DNA from: Zingiber officinale
Taxonomy: Eukaryota; Streptophyta; Magnoliopsida; Zingiberales; Zingiberaceae
Reading direction: 5' to 3'
DNA: 64,000 bases
Assembly: GCF_018446385.1 (NCBI RefSeq)
Contig: NC_055986.1
Coordinates: forward strand, 76,097,659 to 76,161,658
In this document: piece after piece, positions 34,847 to 44,472 of the stretch
Position numbering within the stretch: position 1 is the stretch's first letter
Layout of the letters: each line of letters begins with the position of its first letter
Notes under the pieces: model-generated
Seen by the model: only the letters and a program-made list of their open reading frames with translations
Databases searched by the model: none
Told to the model about the DNA's origin: nothing
Position numbers and translations under genes: made by a program

Positions 34847-37256
34847 TTATTCTGCTTCTTCTTCTCCATAATTTTCAATAACTTGTTCTTCATCGGACAC
34901 AAACTCAATATCATTATTGTGATCCTTGTCTTCTTCTTCGGATTCAAAATCATCTTCATGGAGTTCTCTCACTCTGGAGCTTCTTCGGGGTTGTAGATTT
35001 TCATCTGCTCCACTTGCTTCATCAACCATTTGCCAAGTGAGCCCGGAACCTAGTTCAACTTCATCATCTTCCCCACCATCCACAATCCAACCTTGTGCAT
35101 TTGAACATCTTTTGCAAGAAGGACATCAACATTTCTTTCTTTTTCTCTTTTTTGTTTGTTCAACAATCTAGCATTAAATTGGACAAATACTAGATTGTTC
35201 AACCTGTTGGCATCCAACCTATTTCTTTTCTTTGTGTGAATCTAAAAAAACAGAGAAAGTAAATACTATAGTTAGTACCTGAATATACAGTATAGACATT
35301 AAAAATTATAACTAATTTAATTAAAGAGTAGACTGAAAGTTTAAAACTTACTCCTTCAAATGTACTCCAATTTCTTTCACACCCAGATGAACTTGTAGTT
35401 AATGAAAGTATCCTCAATGCCACCCTTAGCAAGTTAGGTGTGTGAGCACCGTATGTACTCCACCATGCACATGGATCAAATGTATCATCATTTTTTTCAT
35501 ATGCTTTTGCTGCCAATGTTTTTCCAAATAACCCAGTCTTATTTCTATATTTTGGAAATTCCTTGTTAATAATTGTATCTTGTAAATCTAACTCATTGGC
35601 ATGCAAAGTTTCCATGCATTCAAAAATCCCCATCGCGACCTCCTCATAAAGAGCAATCGAACTATCTTTGTAGTAAAAATAAGGATTCAGCAAAAATGCA
35701 GTGGTATGCAATGATGTATCAAGTCTATCCTTCATTTTTGACTCAATAATGACTATGATAGGCTGATAATTTGATTCCACGTTATTCAGAGCCACCTTGA
35801 TATCTTCTTTAGCTTGAAGAAGCTCCCCATATAGAAACCCCATCGATGGCTTTCTATCTCCATCTACCAATCGAAGAACTCTTACCAAAGGAGCAAATAT
35901 TTTCAAACAAAGCGTTACACCATTCCAAAAACTCATGCTCATCACTGTAGAGTAAGCCAATTTTCCTTTGTTTGTTTTTGACCATTTACATTTCTCCCAC
36001 ATATCACTTGTAAACATGGCCCTTAAACTAGCTTTTTTTTCAATCAAACTTTGCAATGTGAGGAAATTTGATGCAAACCTGGTAACTCCTGGTCGGACTA
36101 TGTCTCTCTTCTTCGTGAAACTTCTCATCAATGATAAATTCTTATGGTGAGCATAGATGAAAATGGTAAAAGCCTTGGACTGCTCAATCACCTTTTTATA
36201 TCGTGGAAGTTTGCCAATACTTTCAAGCATAAGATTAATAGTGTGAGTTGCACATGAACTCCAAAAGATCCCGGGTCATTTTTCTCTCATCAATTTAGCT
36301 GCAGTCATATTGTTGGTGGCATTGTCTGTAACAATCTGAACAATATTCTGAGCTCCTACTTGTTCAACACACTTGTCAACATACTCAAAACTAAGTTCAG
36401 CTGTATGTGCCTCTTCTGAAGATTCCTTAGACTCTAAAAATGTAGTACCCTCCTTGCAATTAACACACAAATTTAAGATGCTTCTTCTTTTTCTATCACT
36501 CCATGCATCTGTCTTGATCGAGCATCCATTCTTTGTCCATTCTTCTTCATGTTTCTTCAGCAATTGTTTTGTTCTTTCAACTTCGGCTTTCAATAGTGGC
36601 TCCCTAAGTTGATATTGAGTTGGAGGCTTGAATCCTGGTCCAAATTGACCCACTACCTCCATTAGTTGCTTAAAGCTATCATTATCAACAGCATTGAATG
36701 AGATTCCATTTTCATAAACCCATCTCCCAACATATTGTTGAACTTGTTGAGTTCTCTCTTTGAAAAGAGCCTCATTTATATTTTTTTGCCGAAGCACTTT
36801 ACTTCCACTAGAGCCTGCATTTTTTGGAGCAATTGCCGATGCATATCTATCCATGGGGCCAAGTGGAAGAGGTTTTTTAACTCCATCCATCCCTTCAATT
36901 TCAAGACCTTCTTCTTCATCTACGGAAATAGCCACCTCTGCTCTACAACTTTGTTCTTCCATTATTTTGTTCTTCTTTCTGTTCCTCCCTTCTAAAATAG
37001 CATGTTTGCACTTATTTTTGTCTTCTTCAGATGCTTTTCGACAACCCGATACATTTCCAAGTATATTTCCAATGTGCTCCTTTATCCTATACACTCCTCC
37101 TGACATTGCTTTTCCACATAACTTACATTTAATTTTGTCGAGGTTCTTAGGATCAATCAATATTTCAAACTCCCATCCGATGTCATTTGATTTTCTTCTA
37201 AGAATCCCAGATTCGGGTTGAGTGACAGATGCTGTCGAAGATGGATTGCTTGCCAT
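34847..37256 (-). pseudogene. hAT transposase (BED finger, DUF659, dimerisation domain), nearly intact
   Basis: The transposase cuts and pastes the element in the nucleus. I chose the ATG at 37,256 (MASNPSSTASV). Domains in order: BED-type zinc finger (CKLCGKAM then KEHIG...GC); DUF659 with TDAWSD and VTDNATN, which hold likely catalytic Asp residues; an RNase H-like remainder; and the hAT dimerisation segment (WWSTYGAHTPNLLRVALRILS, ERNWSTFEG). An intron at 35,242-35,351 (GTAAG...TTTTAG) joins to IHTKKRNRL. The tail is acidic (SEEEDKD) and ends at 34,847. One TGA at about 36,276 interrupts the frame between MREK and PGIFWSSCA, where relatives usually have Arg, so it may be a CGA-to-TGA change. 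A frameshift or unseen intron is needed near 35,115. Confidence 0.85.
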
Positions 37257-37419
37257 TGATAACAGATAATCTGAAGGAAAAAAAATCATATATAACAAGA
37301 CATAATATGATAATAAAATTTAATTATACTATACCATACAAATATACAATACAAAATAATGAAAATATGAAATATAACATTAAGTCATTAACAAGTCTGA
37401 GAATATTTTTTTATATATC

Positions 37420-38100
37420 TTAATCTAATTAATAAAATTTATTAGATATTTGTTTAAATAAATTTAATTTTAAATATATTTTATTTTTTATATTATTAAA
37501 TCTGTTATATACTTATATATAAATTAATAATATTTATTAGAATTTTTAAAATTTTAATTTAATTTTCATATTTTTAAAACTGATTTATATAAATTAATAA
37601 TATTTATTAGAACTTTTAAAATTTTAATTTAATTTTCATATTTTTAAAACTGATTTATATAAATTAATAATATTTATTAGAATTTTAAAAATTTTAATAT
37701 AATTTTAATAATTAATATTTATAAATCCGATTAATATACATTTATAATATATAAAATTTCTAAATATGATTTATATGAATTAATAATATTTATTAAAAAT
37801 TTTAAAATTTTAATATAATTTTAATATGTATAAATCCGATTAATATAAATTTATAATATATAAAATTTATAATTTATAAATATTTAAATATGATTTATTA
37901 AATTATTAATATGTATTATATGTTTTTTAATTTTAAATATTTTTATATTTTTATATTTTTAAATCTGATAAAGTGATAAATGGTTATTAGAATTTTATAT
38001 ATAATTTTATATATTTAAATTTGTTTTATATAAATTAATAATATTTATTATAAAAAAGATAAATTTTAAATATATTTAATTGGGATCTTAATTTTATTAG
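37420..38100. repeat. AT-rich 70-bp tandem repeat inside the hAT element
   Basis: Units of about 70 bp (attaataatatttattagaa, tttaaaattttaatttaatt, ttcatatttttaaaactga) repeat at about 37,523, 37,593 and 37,663, then continue as shorter diverged copies to about 38,040. The tract lies upstream of the transposase start, in promoter or first-intron position. No gene is present. Confidence 0.6.
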
Positions 38101-38189
38101 GGTTTATGAACTCAACCTTATTAAAATTATCCCCGTTAGGAGTTAGGAATTGTTTTAATTTATTAAATCTAAAAAAAATAATAAAAAAA

Positions 38190-38640
38190 AGCTAAAATCG
38201 CGTCTCTTTCGCGAGTCTCGCGGCTCGCGCGACGGCGCGGACGGCGCGGACGGCGGACAACACGGGCTGCCACCGGCGGCTCGCGGGAGGGCTCCGGCGC
38301 TGCCGGAAGCTTCGCCGGATGAGTCCAATGCGTCCGGCGAAGTCCGGCGTTGCTTCCAGTGGCGTCGGTAGCGTCGCGCGGAAAGCTTTTGGCACAGCCA
38401 GAAGCATTGCGACTCTACCGGCGTTGCTCGAAGCAACGCCGGACTTCGCCGGACGCGTCCGGCGAAGCTTCCGGCAGCGTCTGACACCTGCGATGCATCC
38501 GGTGTTGCCGCGACGAAGATTTGAGAAACAAAAAACGGGCGATGAAACAAAAATGAACGGAAACCAAAACTTACCAGAAGCAACGCGATCAGGGTTCAGG
38601 GAAGACGAACAGCCGGGGCGATGAAACAAACGAACGCCTA
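38190..38640. repeat. GC-rich segment with nested perfect inverted repeats in the hAT 5' region
   Basis: A 26-bp perfect inverted repeat pairs 38,331-38,356 with 38,431-38,456, and outside it a 19-bp perfect pair joins 38,301-38,319 with 38,459-38,477. The segment could fold into a long hairpin. It lies between the AT-rich repeats and the right terminus, so it may contain the transposase promoter or 5' leader; this is inference. Open frames on both strands (up to 145 codons) are unrelated to any family I know. Confidence 0.55.
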
Positions 38641-38870
38641 CAAATGCCTGGCAAATACCTACAAATCGGATTTATAATGCCTTAAAAAGCTTGGCCCGCC
38701 GAGCCCGCCGAACCCGCCGAAGCCCGCCGAGGACCACCTAGGCGGCCCAGCCGCCTAGGGCTTCCGCCTCGCTGGTTTCCGGCGTGGCATCCTGCCGCAC
38801 AGCGCCTAGGCGGCGCCCTAGGTGGCCGCCTAGGGCGCAATTTCGAACACTGCACAGAATCGATCTACAA

Positions 38871-40293
38871 CGGTGAGAGTCCTGCGGTTTTCGTGCGGCA
38901 CGCTTATGTGGCGAGTTCCACGTCATCCGCGTGAGAAGTAATAAGCAGAATCGCGTCAAAATTCTCCTCGCGCGATTCTTCACCACGAAACCTAGTCACT
39001 CCTCCCTCTCCGAATCGCTGAACGCGCCTCCCTCTCTGAATCGCCGAAGCGCCCCTCTCGCTGTAAATGCGCCTCTCTCTCGCTGAAGCTACGGGACCAG
39101 ACATACGACTCTCTCTCGCAGCGAGCCCTTTTCTACCGTGAGCTCTCCCTCGCCGTGAGCTCTCCAAATCGCCCATCACCCATCCCTCTCGCGCCGAAGC
39201 TAGGATCTACGACTCTCTCTCTAGCCAAAGCTCCCCTCTCGCCGCAAGCACGCCTCTCTCGCTCTGAGCTCTCCTGCGGCGAGCTCTCTCTCGCTAGATC
39301 TAGGGTTTCTCACTCTGCAACCTCTCTTCGCCGACAAACTCCTTCACTGGTAAATGCTCGTATACTCAGGCGAAAAATGATGTTTCTTTAGAGTGACATC
39401 AGTTGCAACTTTGAGATTTACCTTCCGGCTTTTATATTTTCTAGCCTCATCTAAACCTTCCGACTTTTATATTTTCTTGTAAAACAGATTTTGCAATTTT
39501 TCTTCTGAACATCAAATTCAAGTGGCCCTGCAGCCTCTTCGATCTGTAATTTATTAACTTTTAGATGTTTGAGCATAGCCTTATGCATTATTTTACTGTT
39601 TCTTTCCTGAGAATTTGCTTCTGTTTATCAGAATCGCTTCTGTTTTATATCGGCAGAAAAGGAAGATGAATTTCACTAGTTTTCTGGAAATGTGTTTCAT
39701 TTAGTCTACTCACTTTATTGAATATGCTTTGTGATAAATAGAGTACCATTTACAATAGTCTAATGAATGTAGAATTACTTCAACCATGGAAGGAAGCTCC
39801 TCTGGAGGGAGGGAGTCAACTTTAACTTTGATGGTGAGGAATATTTGTGAGTGTTATCTTACAAACTTTGCATTTACATCTGTCAAGAACCCAATGCAGG
39901 CTTTTGTCTCTCATTTTTCTCCTATTTTAAGTTATTTACTAGTTCGATCAAATTGATCTATTACGTTGAATGAGTGATTCTAGCCATTGAATTTTGACTT
40001 GGTTCACAAAACATGGCGCTTCATTCTCCTCGATGTGTAATTTAAATTCTTTAGACATCCATAGCATATTCTTTGTGTGTGAGTGCAACATGAAATTTTG
40101 CTTAGCTCATTTTTAAAATCAGTTCTCAAAAGCTTGTGTTTGAACTGCTTAATGTTGGAAAATTTTGGCAGTTTAAATTTATAAGAATTTGCAAATTTTG
40201 AATTTTGATAATTTACTAGCATCAATTATCTCAAACAAACAGATTATTATGAGATAATAGTGGAAATGCATTAACGTGAGATTTGTTTCGTGT
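38871..40293 (+). repeat. Left arm of the foldback element
   Basis: From the outer end: a unique 120-bp terminus, then about 300 bp of GC-rich short repeats of the type cgcgcctccctctccgaatcg (38,990-39,300), then the words ctagatctagggtttctcac, a short duplicated block accttccg(g/a)cttttatattttct (39,421 and 39,456), and AT-richer DNA to the inner end gagatttgtttcgtg. A small frame starting ATGGAAGGAAGC (39,786) has no recognised relatives. Confidence 0.75.
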
Positions 40294-40369
40294 AGTTTTT
40301 ATTATTATTGTTTTGACAACAAATCTAAGGTTGCACTGAAAATCTTATGTTCTTTATATTTGTATAGAT

Positions 40370-40483
40370 ATGATGAAGAAGGCACCAAATGCTAGAATGA
40401 CACATCCATGGCCAGACCACTTTTATTCATTGCATGTGGCACTTGGAGCTGCAGGGGAAAGAGCAAAGGCTGAATTAATTCTA
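40370..40483 (+). pseudogene. Captured exon fragment, 4,5-DOPA dioxygenase (LigB)-like
   Basis: After a plausible splice acceptor (tatttgtatag at 40,355-40,365) the reading [17 protein letters not shown] then [18 protein letters not shown] matches the conserved C-terminal region of plant extradiol ring-cleavage dioxygenases of the DODA/LigB type, including the [17 protein letters not shown] block. These enzymes open catechol rings, for example DOPA in betalain plants; the role in other plants is unclear. The fragment stops after about 38 codons and runs into unrelated T-rich DNA, so it cannot encode an enzyme. It lies at the left edge of the unique centre of the foldback element. Confidence 0.75.
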
Positions 40484-40957
40484 CTATTTTGTTTTTTTTT
40501 CTTCTTGTGTTGTATGTTCTGGGGGTCAGGTATTGGACTGTAACTATTTGTTTGTTGGCTTCGGGTGTTGTAATTTGTTTCTAAACAGCCAGTTGTTTAA
40601 ACTTGTAATGATAGTTTCATTTTCTTAATTCTGTCTCTTTATCTCTTGTAACGACAGTATGTTGGCCTCGTGCAGTTGTTCATTCTCGTGTCAAATTATA
40701 TACTAGTTGCTTGCTTCATTGTTTCCTACAAGTGATCTCCCTGTGTATATTAGTAGACTTTGCTGTTGTTGTTTCAGTGAAAGAACTTTATTGAATTTTG
40801 TATTAATTAGTTAAAATATCATAAATTTGCTTCACCTCTCTGCCATGGAGCTTCTCAAGGAGTCTCCTTTTCTTTCTTTCTCTCTCTCTCTCTCTCATTC
40901 CATGAGTAATTATTGTCTAACAACTAAAGGCAAAAATAGTTCGATTTTCCTCATTTT

Positions 40958-41200
40958 TCTAGTGCCGACAAAGCCTACATTTGAGAGGTTTAGGTACTAC
41001 AATCTCTTTAGGAAGCCAATGAAGCGTGGTATATGAAGGTCATTGAAGTTGTTGTAGCTCAAATTCAAATGTTTCAGAAACTTGAGCTGGAGCAAGGAAT
41101 GATCCACTCTCCCACTCAAGTTCCACATGTCATATCTTGTATCAGATGCATTTGCATATGGATTATGGAGATCAATACTGACAACTAATGCAGTGCTGAG
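40958..41200 (-). pseudogene. Captured fragment of an LRR receptor-like protein gene
   Basis: On the minus strand, from 41,200 downwards, the reading VVSIDLHNPYA, then NLSGRVDHSLLQLKFLKHL, NLSYNNFNDLHIPRFIGF and YLNLSNVGFVGT follows the LxxLxLSxNxFxGxxIPxFIG spacing of the first repeats of plant LRR receptor-like proteins (EIX/Cf type), which sense extracellular ligands at the plasma membrane. One TAG stop (40,997-40,999) breaks it. There is no signal peptide, membrane segment or further repeat. It is about 80 codons of a protein normally near 1,000, carried as cargo of the foldback element. Confidence 0.75.
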
Positions 41201-41489
41201 ACACAGTTGCTACTACAAAGTAAAAGCAATAAGTGGACAATCCAAGAACAACATTAGAGACTCATTATAGCTACATGTTGAAATTGAAGAGGATTTATCA
41301 TACCACAATTACAACACCAACATTATTCAACAGTGTTTAATGATATAAATTAACAAACCAAGTTTACATCTAGAATTACAACATTTAACCATTTACAAAC
41401 CAAGTTTGCGTCAAGTAGTCAATGTCAGTAGCGGATCCAGAAAAAAATTTAAAAGGGTGCTAGATAAAAATTTAAGATAGTCTAGCTCC

Positions 41490-41665
41490 CGAAAGCCACG
41501 TAGTCTTGCTGATGACAAAGGAGGTCATGAAATTTAAAGAAATTGACAAATGTCACTACACTTCCAGATGCTTTGGTCCCTCTCATTAGCAGTAAACATG
41601 TGTTGTAGACCAAACAAAGAAACCTCCAGGTCTAAGAATCCTATTGAGCTCCAGTGGCTTCTCAC
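41490..41665 (-). pseudogene. Captured exon fragment, PMT-type (DUF248) methyltransferase
   Basis: After the acceptor ttaatgcag on the minus strand (exon edge about 41,665) the reading EKPLELNRILRPGGFFVWS then TTHVY matches the hallmark LLELNRvLRPGGyFvWSatPVY block of plant putative S-adenosylmethionine-dependent methyltransferases (QUA2/TSD2 relatives, Golgi enzymes linked to pectin methylation). A one-base shift then gives ERDQSIWK, also in line with the family. The exon is broken and lacks all other domains. Its neighbours are other captured fragments and the right arm of the element. Confidence 0.7.
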
Positions 41666-41840
41666 CTGCATTAACATAGTTCAGATATAAAATTGAGGAT
41701 AAACATTACTCTACAAAAGTAAAAGAATTAACTAAAATATAACAGGTACCATCTGCATCCCAGTGGACTATCCGCGTGAGATGTTGATATCACCGTGAAT
41801 GCAGAATCACGTCAAACCTCTCCTCGCGATTATTCTCCAC

Positions 41841-43251
41841 GAAACAAATCTCACGTTAATGCATTTCCACTATTATCTCATAATAATATGTTTGTTTGAG
41901 ATAATTGATGCTAGTAAATTATCAAAATTCAAAATTTGTAAATTCTTATAAATTTAAATTGCCAAAATTTTCCAACATTAAGCAGTTCAAACACAAGCTT
42001 TTGAGAACTGATTTTAAAAATGAGCTAAGCAAAATTTCATGTTGCACTCACACACAAAGAATATGCTATGAATGTCTAAAGAATTTAAATTACACATCGA
42101 GGAGAATGAAGCGCCATGTTCTGTGAACCAAGTCAAAATTCAATGGCTGGAATCACTCATTCAACGTAATAGATCAATTTGATCGAACCAGTAAATAACT
42201 TAAAATAGGAGAAAAATGAGAGACAAAAGCCTGCATTGGGTTCTTGACAGATGTAAATGCAAAGTTTGTAAGATAACACCCACAAATATTCCTCACCATC
42301 AAAGTTAAAGTTGACTCCCTCCCTCCAGAGGAGCTTCCTTCCATGGTTGAAGTAATTCTACATTCATTAGACTATTGTAAATGGTACTCTATTTATCACA
42401 AAGCATATTCAATAAAGTGAGTAGACTAAATGAAACACATTTCCAGAAAACTAGTGAAATTCATCTTCCTTTTCTGCCGATATAAAACAGAAGTGATTCT
42501 GATAAACATAAGCAAATTCTCAGGAAAGAAATAGTAAAATAATGCATAAGGCTATGTTCAAACATCTAAAAGTTAATAAACTACAGATCGAAGAGGCTGC
42601 AGGGCCACTTGAATTTGATGTTCAAAAGAAAAATTGCAAGATCTGTTTTACAAGAAAATATAAAAGCCGGAAGGTTTAGACGAGGCTAGAAAATATAAAA
42701 GCCGGAAGGTAAATCTCAAAGTTGCAACTGAGGTCACTCTAAAGAAACATCATTTTTCGCCAAAGTATACGAGCTTTTACCAATGAAGGAGTTTGTCGGC
42801 GAAGTGAGGTTGCAGAGTGAGAAACCCTAGATCTAGTGAGAGAGAGCTCGCCGTAGGAGAGCTCAGAGCGAGAGAGGCGTTCTTGCGGCGAGAGGGGCGC
42901 TTTGGCTAGAGAGAGAGTCGTAGATCCAGCTTCGGCGCAAGAGGGATGGGTGATGGGCGATTTGGAGAGCTCACGGCGAGGGAGAGCTCACGGTAGAAAA
43001 GGGCTCGCTGCGAGAGAGAGTCGTACGTCTGGTCCCGTAGCTTCAGCGAGAGAGAGGCGCATTTGCGGCGAGAGGGGCGCTTCGGCGATTCGGAGAGGGA
43101 GGCGCGTTCGGCGATTCGGAGAGGGAGGAGTGGCTAGGTTTCGTGGTGAAGAATCGCGCGAGGAGAAGTTTGACGGCTTATAACTTCTCACGCGGATGAC
43201 GTGGAACTCGCCACATAAGTGTGCCGCACGAAAACCGCAGGACTATCACCG
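41841..43251 (-). repeat. Right arm of the foldback element
   Basis: Inverse copy of 38,871-40,293. It begins at the inner end with cacgaaacaaatctcacg and ends at the outer end with aaaaccgcaggactatcaccg. Just inside it (41,766-41,841) lies an extra forward copy of the subterminal sequence (ccgcgtgaga..., gcagaatcacgtcaaa, ctcctcgcg), matching about 38,929-38,996. Confidence 0.75.
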
Positions 43252-43867
43252 CAAGCAGTCAATTGATAACACAACCAGCAATTAGCAAGTCCAGGTCTAA
43301 ACAAAATGGTTAAAGTATCATGGACGAGTCAATTGATAAAGACATCATCTTGGATAACAACTGAAATCCTCATACCAATCAACTAAACATCAATAACTAA
43401 TCGACTGATGGATATTGATCAACAACTATAAAAAGGACTCTAAGTTGTTCGACCAAAGCATCAAAAATTCTCATAACCCACAACAAATACTCACCCTACA
43501 ACACCCTCAAGACAACAAGTGTGCTTCAAATTTCTATGGTTCGAAGTTTGTTTACTTTTATTATTTACATTCCATAAATTATTTATTTCTGCAGTTGTTA
43601 TTAATTTGTCTAATGAATTCTTGTGATTTAAATTTTCTATTGTTCGGATTTTATGAACATATATTATTGTTACACAGGCTTTGTGTAAAGGTTTTTTCAC
43701 CTTTGTGTGCCCTTCTTGTTTTTTTTGTTCCTTTTACTTTCAATGTACTATTATTCAGCAAAGCTTTTGAAAACTAATTTTTAAACTCTAAATTAAGCTT
43801 TAAAAAATACATTAATTATAAAAATGTTATTCACTCCCTTTAATTCTTTTCGGTTCAATAATAAAGA
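43252..43867 (+). repeat. Copia LTR-like segment, copy 2 of a direct duplication
   Basis: It starts abruptly at caagcagtcaattgataac, matching 33,780 onwards, and runs colinear with copy 1 to ggttcaataata with about 2-3% differences (for example gctatt/gcaatt, a five-base insertion near 43,727). It abuts the outer end of the foldback element with no target duplication. Confidence 0.7.
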
Positions 43868-43868
43868 G

Positions 43869-43870
<2 letters not shown>

Positions 43871-43913
<43 letters not shown>
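43871..43913. repeat. (AT)n microsatellite
   Basis: About 20 AT dinucleotides follow copy 2 of the LTR-like segment. The left copy is followed by a similar, shorter tract (34,387-34,410). Confidence 0.9.
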
Positions 43914-43915
<2 letters not shown>

Positions 43916-44472
43916 TTAATCTAGACTGTGTAATCCTCTAAAATTGATCCTAAAATTAAAAGAATTATTATAAAGTTTGTTATTCTACGAAGACATTCAA
44001 TTGTGAGATTTGTTTATATCATATGTAAAGACATCTTTGCTCGACAATTTTTATATAGTAAGATTTTCCTTTGAGAAAGTCACACTAGTGCAAACTAGAA
44101 TGGAGTTTCTCTTAACCATGTAAAATCTCCATGTTAAATTCTTACTTATTTATGTTTATTATTTTAATTGCTACTACTAATGATAGATTAATTTACTATA
44201 AGTTATATCTTTACTTTATTTTCTGTTCTAAGTTATATCATGACTAATTCAGTTCATCAATTACTAAATATCTTTCTCTCGATATAAATAAATACTCATT
44301 TTTCTTGTGAGAAAATAAAACATATTACTAAAATCCATATCTCATTTGGCACAGCAACAAACAAAGCTTAATATGTTTCGACTCTTGTAATGGAAAACGT
44401 ACAGAACTTATTGAATTGAACACGATATAAAGCGAGTGGATGACGTATAATACATGTAGAACAAGCATTAAG
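43914..44472. other. Intergenic, 3' side of the WEB-family gene
   Basis: AT-rich sequence without coding potential or recognisable element. The part nearest 44,473 probably contains the 3' untranslated region and polyadenylation signals of the gene on the minus strand, but no signal is distinctive. Confidence 0.5.

Larger units (their letters stand above)
34420..38852 (-). mobile_element. hAT-superfamily DNA transposon
   Basis: Terminal inverted repeats start caaggttctaaaattcgc on the left and cagtgttcgaaattgcgc on the right. Perfect 8-bp target duplications CACAGAAT flank it (34,412-34,419 and 38,853-38,860), and 8 bp is the hAT signature. Both ends carry clusters of the word ctaggcg(g/c) (34,437-34,512 and 38,736-38,832), the usual subterminal transposase-binding pattern of hAT elements. 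It encodes one transposase on the minus strand. Length is 4,433 bp. Confidence 0.92.
38871..43251. mobile_element. Foldback (long-TIR, Mutator-like?) element carrying captured gene fragments
   Basis: The left arm (38,871 to about 40,293) and right arm (about 41,841 to 43,251) are inverse copies of about 1.4 kb with roughly 97% identity where compared. For example, a 73-codon frame occurs in both, inverted, with two differences. The termini are cggtgagagtcctgcggtttt on the left and its inverse with one change on the right. The ~1.55-kb unique centre holds fragments of three plant genes. There is no transposase, so the element would depend on one elsewhere. No target duplication is visible because the flanks have been rearranged. 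Mutator-like elements with long TIRs often capture genes; the superfamily is inferred, not proved. Confidence 0.75.

Noticed and set aside
39786-39900. Fourth captured gene fragment in the foldback arms (ATGGAAGGAAGC frame, with a weak SHxSP-like match to the DODA N-terminus)
   Set aside because: The match covers only a few residues and could be chance; not enough to assign a family.
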